Below are positions 36,181 to 42,110 of a stretch of DNA of 42,110 nucleotides, piece by piece (position 1 is the stretch's first letter; each line of letters begins with the position of its first letter). A model generated the notes under the pieces. The model ran no database searches. It was not told where the DNA came from and saw only the letters and a list, made by a program, of their open reading frames with translations. The position numbers were made by a program, and so were the translations under genes. This stretch comes from Panacagrimonas sp052386745 (lineage in GTDB: Bacteria > Pseudomonadota > Gammaproteobacteria > Nevskiales > Nevskiaceae): NCBI GenBank assembly GCA_052386745.1, contig JBQTJW010000031.1:1-42110 (forward strand), given 5' to 3'.

Positions 36181-37209
36181 ATGACGCCCAAGTACACCCT
36201 CCCGTCAACGATTTCGCGCTTGGACCTGATCGCCTGGACGCTGATCGCGGCGGGCCTGTTCCTGGTGCTGAACCGGCACCTTTTGCCTGCGCTCCTGGCG
36301 GGCCTGCTGGTGTTCGAGCTGGTGCGCCTGCTCTCGCCGCTGGTGACGCGGGCCGAGATCAGCAACGACTGGGCGCGGATCATCGTGGTGGCAGTAATCT
36401 CGGGCGTCGTGGTGACGAGCCTGTCCCTGTTGATCCTCGGCGCCATCACGTACTTCCGCAGCGACGCGGGCAACCTCTCGACACTGCTGCAGAAGCTCGC
36501 CGAGATCATCGACCAGTCACGCAACCGCCTGCCCCTCTGGCTGCACGATTACATTCCCGAATCGGCTGAAGAACTGCGCGCCTGGCTGACCAACTGGCTG
36601 CGCATGCACTCTTCCGACCTGCAGGGCGTGGGAAAGGACTTTGCCCGGGCGTTGGCGCACATCCTCATCGGCATGGTGATCGGCGTGCTGCTGGCGCTGA
36701 GTGAGGCCATGACCGTGGTCGGGCGCAGGCCGCTGGCAGCCGCGCTGATCGACCGGACTGACCGGTTCAGCCAGTCCTTTCGCCGCGTGGTGTTCGCGCA
36801 GGTGTCCATCGCCGCCGTGAATGCCACGTTGACCGGCCTGTACCTGGCGGTGGCCCTGCCGCTCATGGGCGTGAACCTGCCGCTGACCAAGACGCTGATC
36901 GCGGTCACGTTCGTTTGCGGCCTGGTGCCGGTGCTCGGCAACCTCATCTCCAACTCGGTGATCGTGGTGGTGAGCCTGAGCAATTCGCTGTTTGTTGCCA
37001 TCGGCTCGCTGACCTTCCTGGTGGTGGTGCACAAGCTCGAATACTTTCTCAACGCCCGCATCATCGGCGCGCGCATCCACGCCAAGGCCTGGGAAATGCT
37101 GGTGGCCATGACGCTGATGGAAGCCTGTTTCGGCCTTGCCGGCCTGATCGCGGCACCGATCTACTACGCGTACCTGAAGGACGAATTGCAGGACAAGGGC
37201 CTGGTCTGA
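36181..37209 (+). CDS. AI-2E family transporter (PerM/YdiK-like)
   Basis: 342 residues with about seven or eight transmembrane segments and a mid-protein soluble loop (about 100-155). The C-terminal half has the family signature: VNATLTGLYLAVALPLMGVNLPLT, GLVPVLGNLISNSVIV and LNARIIGARIHAKAWEMLVAMTLMEACFGLAG. Family members are membrane proteins of the TqsA/PerM type linked to small-molecule or ion efflux; the substrate is not known here. The 255-bp gap (35926-36180) separates it from the divergent sugar transferase, with no clear regulatory element. Confidence 0.9.
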   Translation: MTPKYTLPSTISRLDLIAWTLIAAGLFLVLNRHLLPALLAGLLVFELVRLLSPLVTRAEISNDWARIIVVAVISGVVVTSLSLLILGAITYFRSDAGNLSTLLQKLAEIIDQSRNRLPLWLHDYIPESAEELRAWLTNWLRMHSSDLQGVGKDFARALAHILIGMVIGVLLALSEAMTVVGRRPLAAALIDRTDRFSQSFRRVVFAQVSIAAVNATLTGLYLAVALPLMGVNLPLTKTLIAVTFVCGLVPVLGNLISNSVIVVVSLSNSLFVAIGSLTFLVVVHKLEYFLNARIIGARIHAKAWEMLVAMTLMEACFGLAGLIAAPIYYAYLKDELQDKGLV

Positions 37210-37243
37210 AGGGCCACGGTCGAAAATCAACGAGGAGCGTTCC

Positions 37244-37885
37244 ATGCTGAAGGTCCACCATCTCAACAACTCGCGCTCGCAGCGCATCCTGTGGCTGCTG
37301 GAAGAACTCGGGCTCGAACACGAGCTGGTAAAGCACTGGCGCAACCCGCAGACGCAGCGCGCGCCGGAGTCGCTGTTCAAGGTTCACCCGCTTGGCAAGG
37401 GGCCCACGGTGGAGGTGGATGGCACCGTGCTGGCCGAGAGCGGCGCCATCATCGACTACGTGACGCGCCGGCTTGCGGGTGGAAAGCTTTCAGTTCCTGA
37501 ATCCTCGGCCGAATACGCCGACTACCTGTTCTGGCTGCATTACGCCGAGGGTTCGGCCATGGGGCCGGTGCTGTTCGACCTGCTCGACGGCATGACCGGC
37601 AGCCAGGCCGGCGATGCCCTGCGCGGGTTCTACCTGGCCGAGATCGAGCACAGCCACACCTTCATGGACAACGCCCTCGCCGGCCAGGACACGTTCATCA
37701 GGAGCGGATTCACGGCGGCGGACATCCACATGACCTGGGTGCTGGAACTGTCCGCCGAGCGCGGCCACGTGCAGAAAAAGCCGCGGCTCGCGGCCTACCT
37801 CCGGCGCATGCAGCAGCGGCCGGCGTACGTGCGGGCCATGCAGAAGGGTGGCGAGCAGAACCTGAGCGTGTTCCTGCCCAAGTGA
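37244..37885 (+). CDS. Glutathione S-transferase
   Basis: 213 residues. The N-terminal thioredoxin-like domain (MLKVHHLNNSRSQRILWLLEELGLEHEL) carries the Ser of NSRSQRI as the likely catalytic residue. The GKGPTVEVDGTVLAESGAIIDYV segment is the usual cis-Pro/Glu-Ser glutathione-binding region. A helical C-terminal domain follows, with DTFIRSGFTAADIHMTWVLELS. It conjugates or reduces substrates with glutathione; the substrate is unknown. GAGGAG lies seven bases upstream of the start. Confidence 0.92.
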   Translation: MLKVHHLNNSRSQRILWLLEELGLEHELVKHWRNPQTQRAPESLFKVHPLGKGPTVEVDGTVLAESGAIIDYVTRRLAGGKLSVPESSAEYADYLFWLHYAEGSAMGPVLFDLLDGMTGSQAGDALRGFYLAEIEHSHTFMDNALAGQDTFIRSGFTAADIHMTWVLELSAERGHVQKKPRLAAYLRRMQQRPAYVRAMQKGGEQNLSVFLPK

Positions 37886-37931
37886 CGGCCTCCACAACCC
37901 TCCGCTCGCGCTGAGATCCCGGCCCCTCGCT

Positions 37932-38855
37932 ATGCTGCGCTTCGTCCTGCTCCGGTTCCTCGGCGCCATCCCCACCCTGCTGCTGCTGCTGGTGCTGGCA
38001 TTCTTCATGATGCGCGCGGCACCGGGCGGGCCGTTCGATACCGAGCGCGTGCTGCCGCCCGAGGTGCAGGCCAAGCTGGAACAGGCCTATCACCTGGACG
38101 AGCCGCTGTGGCAGCAGTTCACGCGCTATCTCGGCGGCGTGCTGCGCGGCGACCTGGGGCCCTCGTTCCAGTACAGCGACTTCAGCGTGAACGAGTTGAT
38201 CGGGCAGGGGCTGCCGGCCTCGCTGAGCATCGGCCTGGGGGCGATGGCGCTGGCGCTGGTGGTGGGCTGCGGCGCGGGCATCATCGCCGCGCTGCGCCAC
38301 AACCGGCTGAGCGATCACCTGGTGATGGGCGTGGCCATGACGGGGATGTCCGTCCCGGTGTTCGTCATCGCGCCGCTGTTGATCCTGGTGTTTGCCGTGA
38401 CCCTGGGCTGGCTGCCCGCGGGCGGCTGGCAGGCGGGGGAGTACCGCAACCTGGTGATGCCGGTCACGGCGCTGGCGCTGCCGCAGATCGCCATCATCTC
38501 GCGGCTCATGCGCGGGTCGATGGTGGAGGTGCTGCATTCCAACTACATCCGCACCGCACGCGCCAAGGGTCTGAGCGGCTGGGCCGTGATCATGCGCCAC
38601 GCCCTGCGCCCGGCGCTGATGCCGGTGCTGTCGTACCTGGGGCCGGCCGCGGCGGGCGTGATCACCGGGTCGGTGGTGATCGAGCAGATCTTCGGCATTC
38701 CCGGGATTGGCCGGTACTTTGTGCAGGCCGCGCTCAACCGCGACTACACGCTGGTGATGGGCGTGGTGGTGTTCTACGGCACGCTCATCATCCTGTTCAA
38801 TTTCTTCGTGGACCTGCTGTACGGCGTCCTCGACCCGCGCGTGCGCCCCACGTGA
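37932..38855 (+). CDS. oppB: Peptide ABC transporter permease OppB/DppB
   Basis: 307 residues with a first transmembrane segment (about 10-28), then the periplasmic loop (APGGPFDTERVLPPEVQAKLEQAYHLDEPLWQQF) and five further segments. The cytoplasmic EAA loop is TARAKGLSGWAVIMRHALRPALMPVLSYLGP. GSVVIEQIFGIPGIGRYFVQAALNRDYTLVMGV is the OppB/DppB C-terminal signature. The stop overlaps the start of oppC (GTGA). No solute-binding protein gene precedes it. Confidence 0.95.
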   Translation: MLRFVLLRFLGAIPTLLLLLVLAFFMMRAAPGGPFDTERVLPPEVQAKLEQAYHLDEPLWQQFTRYLGGVLRGDLGPSFQYSDFSVNELIGQGLPASLSIGLGAMALALVVGCGAGIIAALRHNRLSDHLVMGVAMTGMSVPVFVIAPLLILVFAVTLGWLPAGGWQAGEYRNLVMPVTALALPQIAIISRLMRGSMVEVLHSNYIRTARAKGLSGWAVIMRHALRPALMPVLSYLGPAAAGVITGSVVIEQIFGIPGIGRYFVQAALNRDYTLVMGVVVFYGTLIILFNFFVDLLYGVLDPRVRPT

Positions 38856-39748
38856 ACGGCGTGCAGGCGGTGGCGGACGCGGTGGCATCGGCGCCTGCCG
38901 GGCGCAGCCTGTGGGCCGACGCGCGCCGCCGCCTGCTGTCCAACCGCGCGGCCATGGCCTCGCTGGTGGTGCTGGGGCTCTTGGTCGCCGTCATCCTGGC
39001 CGGGCCGCTGTTCAGCCCCTGGGCCTACGACTACATCGATTTCGACGGCCACTGGCGCGCGCCGCCGCAGACCGAGGGCCTGCACCTGTTCGGCACCGAT
39101 CAGCTGGGGCGCGACCTGTTCGTGCGCACCCTGGTGGGCGGGCGCATCTCGCTGATGGTGGGCATCGTCGCCACGCTGGTGTCGCTGCTCATCGGCGTGA
39201 GCTACGGCGCGGTGGCGGGCTTCCTGGGCGGGCGCGTGGACGCGGTGATGATGCGCGCGGTGGACATTCTCTACGCCCTGCCGTTCATGTTCCTGGTGAT
39301 CCTGCTGATGGTGCTGTTCGGGCGGCACCTGGTGCTGATCTTCGTGGCCATTGGCGCCATCAACTGGCTGGACATGGCGCGCATCGTCCGCGGCCAGACC
39401 CTGGCCCTGCGCCAGCGCGAATTCGTCACCGCCGCGCGTGCCTCGGGCGTGCGAACCGGCGTCATCATCCGCCGCCACATCGTGCCCAACCTGCTGGGCG
39501 TGGTCGCGGTGTACGTCACCCTGACCATTCCGCAGGTGATCCTGGTGGAGTCGTTCCTGAGCTTCCTGGGCCTGGGCGTGCAGGAGCCGGCCACGAGCTG
39601 GGGCGCGCTGGTGAACGAGGGCGCGCGCGACATGGAAGCGGCGCCCTGGGCGCTGGCCTTTCCCGCCGGGTTCCTGGCGCTGACGCTGTTCTGCTTCAAC
39701 TTCATCGGCGACGGACTGCGCGATGCGCTCGACCCCAAGGATCGCTGA
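38852..39748 (+). CDS. oppC: Peptide ABC transporter permease OppC/DppC
   Basis: 298 residues from a GTG at 38852 overlapping the oppB stop by four bases. One TM at about 30-52, then HLFGTDQLGRDLFVRTLVGGRISLMVG, five more segments, and the EAA loop VTAARASGVRTGVIIRRHIVPNLLGV. The end DGLRDALDPKDR is the usual OppC C-terminus. It overlaps oppD by 26 bases. Confidence 0.95.
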   Translation: MNGVQAVADAVASAPAGRSLWADARRRLLSNRAAMASLVVLGLLVAVILAGPLFSPWAYDYIDFDGHWRAPPQTEGLHLFGTDQLGRDLFVRTLVGGRISLMVGIVATLVSLLIGVSYGAVAGFLGGRVDAVMMRAVDILYALPFMFLVILLMVLFGRHLVLIFVAIGAINWLDMARIVRGQTLALRQREFVTAARASGVRTGVIIRRHIVPNLLGVVAVYVTLTIPQVILVESFLSFLGLGVQEPATSWGALVNEGARDMEAAPWALAFPAGFLALTLFCFNFIGDGLRDALDPKDR

Positions 39749-40724
39749 CCCCAGCGGCCGGCCGCTGCTGGCCGTGCGCGACCTGGGCGTGCGCTTTGCC
39801 ACGCACGACGGCGAGCTGACCGCGGTCAACGGCGTGAGCTTTTCCGTGCAGTCCGGCCGCACGCTGGGCATCGTCGGCGAGTCGGGGGCGGGCAAGTCGC
39901 AGACCGCCATGGCCCTGCTCGGACTGCTGGCGCGCAACGCCAAGGTGTCCGGCTCCATCGAGTTCGAAGGCCAGGAGCTGTGCGGCGCCTCGCGCAGGCG
40001 CTGGTCGCGCATCCGCGGCAACCGCATCGCCATGGTGTTCCAGGACCCCATGACCAGCCTCAACCCCTACCTGCGGGTGGAGACGCAGATCGGCGAGGTG
40101 CTGCAACGGCATCGCGGCCTGTCGCGCGACCGCGCCCGGGCCGAGAGCCTGCGCCTGATGGCCGCGGTGCAGATTGCCGACGCGCCGCAGCGCCTGCGCC
40201 ACTACCCGCACGAGCTGTCCGGCGGCCAGCGCCAGCGGGTGATGATCGCCATGGCCCTGGCCTGCCGGCCGGCGCTGCTGCTGGCCGACGAACCCACCAC
40301 GGCGCTGGACGTGACCGTGCAGGCGCAGATTCTCCGGCTGTTCGACGAGCTGCGCCGCGACTTCGGCGTGGCCCTGATCCTCATCACCCACGACCTGGGC
40401 GTGGTCGCCGAAGTCTGCGAGGACACCCTGGTGATGTATGCCGGCCGCGTGGTGGAATCCGGCCCCACCGCCCAGCTGCTGGGCGCCCCGGCGCACCCCT
40501 ACACCAGGGCCCTGCTCGGGGCGCGTCCGCGCCTGGACACCCCGGTGGCCGAGCGGCTCCTGGCCCTGCCGGGCCAGCCGCCCAACCTGCTGCACCTGCC
40601 GCCCGGCTGCGCCTTCGCCCCGCGCTGCCCCATCATGGAACCGGCCTGCCAGCTCGCCGTGCCACCACTGGAATGGGTCGCGCCCGAGCAGTTCGCGGCC
40701 TGCCGGAGGATCGGGGCGGCGTGA
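39723..40724 (+). CDS. oppD: Peptide ABC transporter ATP-binding protein OppD/DppD
   Basis: 333 residues. Walker A is GIVGESGAGKSQT (about 49-61), the Q-loop FQDPMTSLNP, the signature HELSGGQRQRVMIAMAL and Walker B LLLADEPTTALDVTVQ, followed by the switch His in ILITHDLGVVAEVC. The C-terminal oligopeptide-transporter extension with GCAFAPRCPIMEPAC, the cysteine-rich motif of Opp/Dpp ATPases, is complete. An oppF partner normally follows; here the next gene is an unrelated HNH protein on the opposite strand, so oppF and the binding protein must lie elsewhere or be lost. Confidence 0.95.
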   Translation: MRSTPRIADPSGRPLLAVRDLGVRFATHDGELTAVNGVSFSVQSGRTLGIVGESGAGKSQTAMALLGLLARNAKVSGSIEFEGQELCGASRRRWSRIRGNRIAMVFQDPMTSLNPYLRVETQIGEVLQRHRGLSRDRARAESLRLMAAVQIADAPQRLRHYPHELSGGQRQRVMIAMALACRPALLLADEPTTALDVTVQAQILRLFDELRRDFGVALILITHDLGVVAEVCEDTLVMYAGRVVESGPTAQLLGAPAHPYTRALLGARPRLDTPVAERLLALPGQPPNLLHLPPGCAFAPRCPIMEPACQLAVPPLEWVAPEQFAACRRIGAA

Positions 40725-40800
40725 ATTGATTTTCCGTCGCAGATGACCTTGTGCCTCCTCTACCATTGCCGGGCAAGTTGGCGCATGGTTAGCTTGGATA

Positions 40801-41490
40801 TCATCTCCGCGCACGGGGGTGCATTCTTTTCACTCCTCGATGCTTATGGTCAACCCGCCGGTGACATACGTGGCACAGAGTTAGAAGATTGCTAATGTGA
40901 TTGGTGCCGCCGGCAGACAGCGCCGTCTGGTGATGGACATGCAGTTCCCGAACTCTCCTTGAAAAGCCGTTTGGGTATCCGCATTTTGTACACTTGTGAT
41001 CGTCGCGTCTCAATACTTCGGCGCGTCGCTCCGCCCAGTCGGGTGGATATCCAGGATAGTAGTCGTATTCGGATCGCAGCTCAGCTCGTTGCTTAATTTC
41101 GAGAGCGGCAAGAATTGCCCTTGCCTTTTCTAAGTCCGAAAGAAACGGCTTTAATTTGAGCTGGTTGCGGGATAACACGTTCCTTCGGGCCGGAGCCATC
41201 AATCTGCGAGAGATTGAAGGTGAAAGTAAATATGCCACAGAACTAATTAGCGCTATGCAAAAAATACTTTGATCCGAGCTGTTTTTACTTTGCATCAAAA
41301 ACAACAACCCAAGTATTCCAAACAATGCTACGCCATCTGGTATTTGAGGGCGATTTTTGATGCAAATTAAAACGCGATACTCAAACGAGTTTTCCCAAAA
41401 TTCTTCTTGCTTTTTTATTGCGATATTGATCGAATCTTCAAAAGGCTTTCGAATAGACGAATATTTGTCGTTTATGAGTTTTTCGCACAT
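40801..41490 (-). CDS. Membrane-anchored HNH endonuclease-like protein
   Basis: 229 residues from ATG 41490 (GGCGG just upstream; a GTG at 41496 is the alternative). Two hydrophobic segments (about 54-67 and 75-90) are followed by a helical linker (115-140) and a C-terminal HNH fold: CTKC (167-170), HVHH (184-187), NHISN (197-201) and CHVCH (206-210), the zinc ligands and the catalytic His/Asn pattern of HNH nucleases. A membrane-tethered nuclease suggests defence or phage-related activity, but no known system is recognised. The DNA is clearly AT-richer than the rest of the window, a sign of recent acquisition. Confidence 0.72.
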   Translation of the reverse strand: MCEKLINDKYSSIRKPFEDSINIAIKKQEEFWENSFEYRVLICIKNRPQIPDGVALFGILGLLFLMQSKNSSDQSIFCIALISSVAYLLSPSISRRLMAPARRNVLSRNQLKLKPFLSDLEKARAILAALEIKQRAELRSEYDYYPGYPPDWAERRAEVLRRDDHKCTKCGYPNGFSRRVRELHVHHQTALSAGGTNHISNLLTLCHVCHRRVDHKHRGVKRMHPRARR

Positions 41491-41605
41491 TGTCACCGCC
41501 CAATTCTATCTTATGCCGATAATCTGACATAACGATCGGGGGGTCAGCGTCGTTGTCGATGAAGGCTGTTGCACTGAATCGTTCCCAGGTCGTATATCAG
41601 ACTTC

Positions 41606-41983
41606 TTAAATTTCCTCGTTATACATTCTTAGTGCCTTTAGTACTTTCAACGATTGAGTTAGCTTTTTCAGCGATGCCCCGACCTTTCGGGAATCCTGCA
41701 CGTACGTTTCGGCGCTAACTTTAATGTCTGATAAAGAATCGCGCAGTTTGACAAGCTCCCATAGGTACCGAAGATCTATTTCCCCGGTAAGAAACCTGTG
41801 CTGGCACCCGAGGCATTTTCTACCCCGTTGAAACCAATTTATATCTTGATGAGATTCATGGTTGAAGCGTTGCATGTAATCATCTGTATCGTCGGTAACT
41901 TGTGCGCCGGGTATCGCAGCACATGGTCTGACCGCCTTGCAACTGGGGCACCACATGCTGGTTCCACCCGAACCATTCTTCAT
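41606..41983 (-). CDS. Zinc-ribbon protein of unknown function, N-terminus at an IS end
   Basis: 125 residues in AT-rich DNA. Cys pairs WCPSCK (C12, C15) and KCLGC (C57, C60) form a zinc ribbon similar in layout to NrdR-type proteins (RRRCLxCxxRFxT), here CLGCQHRFLTGE. The rest is helical, with a Lys/Leu-rich C-terminus (SLKKLTQSLKVLKALRM). The ATG at 41983 is two bases from the IS terminus at 41986, so the true N-terminus may have been cut off; an ATG at 41956 is a second possible start. No function can be assigned. It is encoded on the same strand as the HNH gene, 115 bases away. Confidence 0.55.
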   Translation of the reverse strand: MKNGSGGTSMWCPSCKAVRPCAAIPGAQVTDDTDDYMQRFNHESHQDINWFQRGRKCLGCQHRFLTGEIDLRYLWELVKLRDSLSDIKVSAETYVQDSRKVGASLKKLTQSLKVLKALRMYNEEI

Positions 41984-42023
41984 AATGAATCGCCCCGGGA
42001 ATCGTGGAGGCTGTTTGGTTTGA

Positions 42024-42044
42024 GTCAGGCCGGGATGGCCTGAC
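42024..42044 (-). terminator. Hairpin overlapping the transposase stop
   Basis: GTCAGGCC (42024-42031) and GGCCTGAC (42037-42044) form a perfect 8-bp stem with a 5-base loop. On the plus strand it is followed by CGTTTTGC, a short T-run, so it could block transcription entering the IS from the outside. It includes the TGA of the transposase on the minus strand. Confidence 0.4.
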
Positions 42045-42110
42045 CGTTTTGCTGCACCTGCTGTTGCTGTTTGTGCTGCTGATGGTAGTTCGCTTCGGCT
42101 TCGGCCGGCG
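42025..42110 (-). CDS. IS3-family transposase, last 27 residues (partial)
   Basis: Read on the minus strand, the final codons give PAEAEANYHQQHKQQ... ending at TGA 42025-42027. The P-A-E-A-E-A-N-Y-H segment matches the tail that follows 'LGYRTP' in many IS3-type OrfB transposases. The rest lies outside the window, so intactness cannot be judged. Confidence 0.6.
   Translation of the reverse strand, partial: PAEAEANYHQQHKQQQQVQQNGQAIPA

Larger units (their letters stand above)
41986..42110 (-). mobile_element. Terminal part of an IS3-family element, running off the window
   Basis: The terminus TGAATCGCCCCGGGAATCGTGG (41986 onward) has the layout of IS3-family ends, followed by GGCTGTTTGGTTTGAGTCA, the usual spacer before the transposase stop. 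The element continues beyond 42110. Its transposase differs from that of the left-edge remnant, so the two IS copies are distinct. Confidence 0.65.

Noticed and set aside
41491..41605. Possible further IS fragment between the HNH and zinc-ribbon genes
   Set aside because: A stretch like GGCTGTTGCA recalls ends of other IS families, but no paired end or transposase sequence was found.

Overview
The window is a high-GC (roughly 65-68 % by eye) bacterial chromosomal segment, densely coding on both strands. Gene content and arrangement (prfB-lysS with the classical RF2 frameshift, a GGDEF/EAL protein, CysTWA sulfate uptake, heavy-metal-type RND efflux, a perfect CRP/Clp-type operator) suggest a gammaproteobacterium of the Xanthomonadales/Lysobacterales type. 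That placement is inference; no rRNA or tRNA gene is present to confirm it.

Layout. 1-642: decayed end of an IS3-family element fused to a 5'-truncated pRiA4b ORF-3-like gene. 750-4425: exodeoxyribonuclease III, an HD-domain phosphohydrolase behind a perfect TGTGA-N6-TCACA site, and a GT-C-like polytopic membrane protein. 4534-8789: prfB (programmed +1 frameshift), lysS and a GGDEF-like/EAL protein. 8835-18621 (minus strand): an RND pump gene, a large secreted protein resembling the selenium-binding/methanethiol-oxidase (SBP56) family, a PpiC-type foldase, an ankyrin lipoprotein and two small periplasmic adaptors. 19061-24031 (plus): rhodanese, serine O-acetyltransferase, a small XRE regulator, a family 2A encapsulin shell protein (SrpI type) and a cysteine desulfurase carrying a ~330-residue disordered N-terminal cargo domain. 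24206-33319 (minus): MetY, then a sulfate ABC transporter operon with a duplicated binding-protein/molbindin module, a class II amidotransferase and an FAD oxidoreductase. 33731-35925 (minus): a nucleotide-sugar epimerase and a WecA-like polyprenyl-phosphate sugar transferase. 36181-40724 (plus): AI-2E/PerM family protein, GST, and OppB-OppC-OppD. 40801-42110: low-GC accessory DNA with a membrane-anchored HNH protein, a zinc-ribbon protein and the end of another IS3-family element.

Main point. About 14 kb (18.9-33.3 kb) forms a sulfur-assimilation locus. Sulfate uptake feeds sulfide production elsewhere in the genome. Serine acetyltransferase and MetY make the acceptors or products that fix sulfide. 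The cysteine desulfurase, predicted to sit inside an encapsulin shell, takes sulfur off cysteine, and the rhodanese can relay sulfane sulfur. Encapsulin plus desulfurase is a known nanocompartment family; the embedded XRE gene, the candidate leaderless upstream ORF, and the adjacency to sulfate uptake with molbindins are less familiar. The second candidate system is the RND / SBP56-like / PpiC / ankyrin / split-adaptor cluster, whose function I cannot assign beyond envelope metal or thiol handling.
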